Below, piece by piece: positions 63,452 to 64,000 of a DNA stretch of 64,000 nucleotides (within the stretch, counting starts at the first letter, position 1; each line of letters starts with the position of its first letter). The position numbers and the translations under genes were made by a program. This DNA is from Prolixibacteraceae bacterium. Its GTDB lineage: Bacteria; Bacteroidota; Bacteroidia; Bacteroidales; Prolixibacteraceae. The stretch spans positions 2,232,001 through 2,296,000 of the forward strand of contig CP082230.1 in NCBI GenBank assembly GCA_019856515.1, written 5' to 3'. Under the pieces are notes generated by a model. That model was not told where the DNA came from and did not search any database. It was given only the letters and a program-made list of their open reading frames with translations.

Positions 63452-64000
63452 TTAATATAGAATTACTAGCGTTCGATCATCATATTCTCCTACTTCGTAG
63501 AATTCTAACCACTCAAATACATCCTCTTTATTTAGTGGATCTTGCTTTATTACGGGCTCTAATTCACCCCATAACTTCATCCAATAATTTGAGTCCTCTA
63601 AGTTTTTTTCTGTTCCAAACTTAGGATCAGAAATACCATCTGTCATCAACATTAGTGATTTCACACGATCTTTAAACAACCAAAACTTAGAACGATCATA
63701 GATATCCTTATTCTGAAATAACTCTTTACTAGTAATAAAATAAGTCTGTCCTGAGTATTCTCCTCCGTCAGGTTTCATTAAAAGTTTTCCTTCTTTTTCT
63801 GTCACCACTCCAATTGCACCGTCACCAATAGAGAAACTAATTACTGCAGTTCCAAAATCAAATTCTTTACTCAGGGTAAACAATAATGTTGACGAAAAAT
63901 TCTTTATTGTAGTCTTATTATTTTCTTTTGCGAATGTTTCAATTTTTTTTAATGAACTGAAAGCTGCTTGAACAGTCAATTCATGAATAAGAGTAGACAA
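63452..64000 (-). CDS. PP2C-family phosphatase (5' end outside window)
   Basis: 182 codons visible; the upstream part is cut by the window edge (the TTG at the very edge is not taken as a start). PP2C metal-site motifs are visible: ISFSIGDGAIGVV, LMLMTDGISDP (Asp-Gly), and EYDDRTLVILY with the C-terminal Asp. The enzyme should remove phosphate from Ser/Thr and act opposite to the kinase-like protein encoded one base downstream. In TerY-P triads a vWA gene would be next upstream, outside this window. Confidence 0.85.
   Translation of the reverse strand: MSTLIHELTVQAAFSSLKKIETFAKENNKTTIKNFSSTLLFTLSKEFDFGTAVISFSIGDGAIGVVTEKEGKLLMKPDGGEYSGQTYFITSKELFQNKDIYDRSKFWLFKDRVKSLMLMTDGISDPKFGTEKNLEDSNYWMKLWGELEPVIKQDPLNKEDVFEWLEFYEVGEYDDRTLVILY

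Overview
The window is chromosomal DNA of a low-GC member of the Bacteroidota, most likely the Bacteroidales/Marinilabiliales side. Supporting signs are many SPII lipoproteins with short Cys lipoboxes, a PAP2 phosphatase fused to an outer-membrane barrel, DUF1573, DUF5522, START-like and BF3164-type propeller proteins, an almost complete lack of Shine-Dalgarno sequences, and a promoter of the Bacteroidota type (TTG, 19 bases, TAnnTTTG) just before the tRNA gene. No species can be named from sequence alone.

Layout. 1-13.8 kb is mostly housekeeping: htpG (cut by the window edge), a PAP2/barrel protein, two paralogous thrombospondin-type-3 repeat proteins, ribH, a TPR membrane protein, recF with a DUF721 gene, pabC-pabB, a lipoprotein of the proline iminopeptidase type, and pabA. 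13.9-19.6 kb is accessory: two pairs of ~420-bp multi-hairpin direct repeats bracket an unknown 644-aa lipoprotein, a lipocalin-like lipoprotein and a clostripain-like peptidase. 19.6-37.4 kb holds argH, a sulfatase with an unusual active-site motif, an OXA-type class D beta-lactamase homologue, a lactate-utilisation pair (lutC and a LutB-LutA fusion), a DUF2807 lipoprotein, a GH73/LysM glucosaminidase, fmt, a DUF5522 protein, ribBA, an LptF/G permease, a START-like protein, a tRNA with anticodon CAT and an unknown lipoprotein.

37.5-60.2 kb is the most interesting part. It is an array of paralogous six-bladed-propeller lipoproteins (BF3164/TolB-like). Four are intact, two are split by IS5-family elements, and one is a remnant around a decayed ISL3 element. 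The array also carries a 57-aa exported four-cysteine peptide resembling the NVEALA family (intact at 50735-50908, a dead copy at 40429-40668), a thioredoxin-fold lipoprotein (intact at 52035, a chimeric fragment at 50216), a DUF1573 lipoprotein, an RND adaptor and two RND permeases. The last block, peptide - propeller - CxxC thioredoxin - DUF1573 - adaptor - RND - RND, is packed like an operon. It reads as a complete envelope module in which a Cys-rich peptide is made, its thiols are handled and something is moved across the envelope. The older, partly destroyed units upstream suggest repeated duplication and recombination. That functional reading is inference.

Two IS5 copies, one ISL3 and one IS30 can be delimited to the base with their target duplications. 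ISL3 and IS30 both sit inside the second IS5 copy, and removing them gives exactly the 1272 bp of the first copy. Removing the IS5 copies restores two 339-codon propeller genes.

60.4-64 kb holds a CaCA-type cation exchanger, a small YggT-like membrane protein, a Ser/Thr-kinase-like protein with a zinc ribbon, and a PP2C phosphatase cut by the window edge. The last two look like part of a TerY-P-type (vWA/PP2C/kinase) triad.
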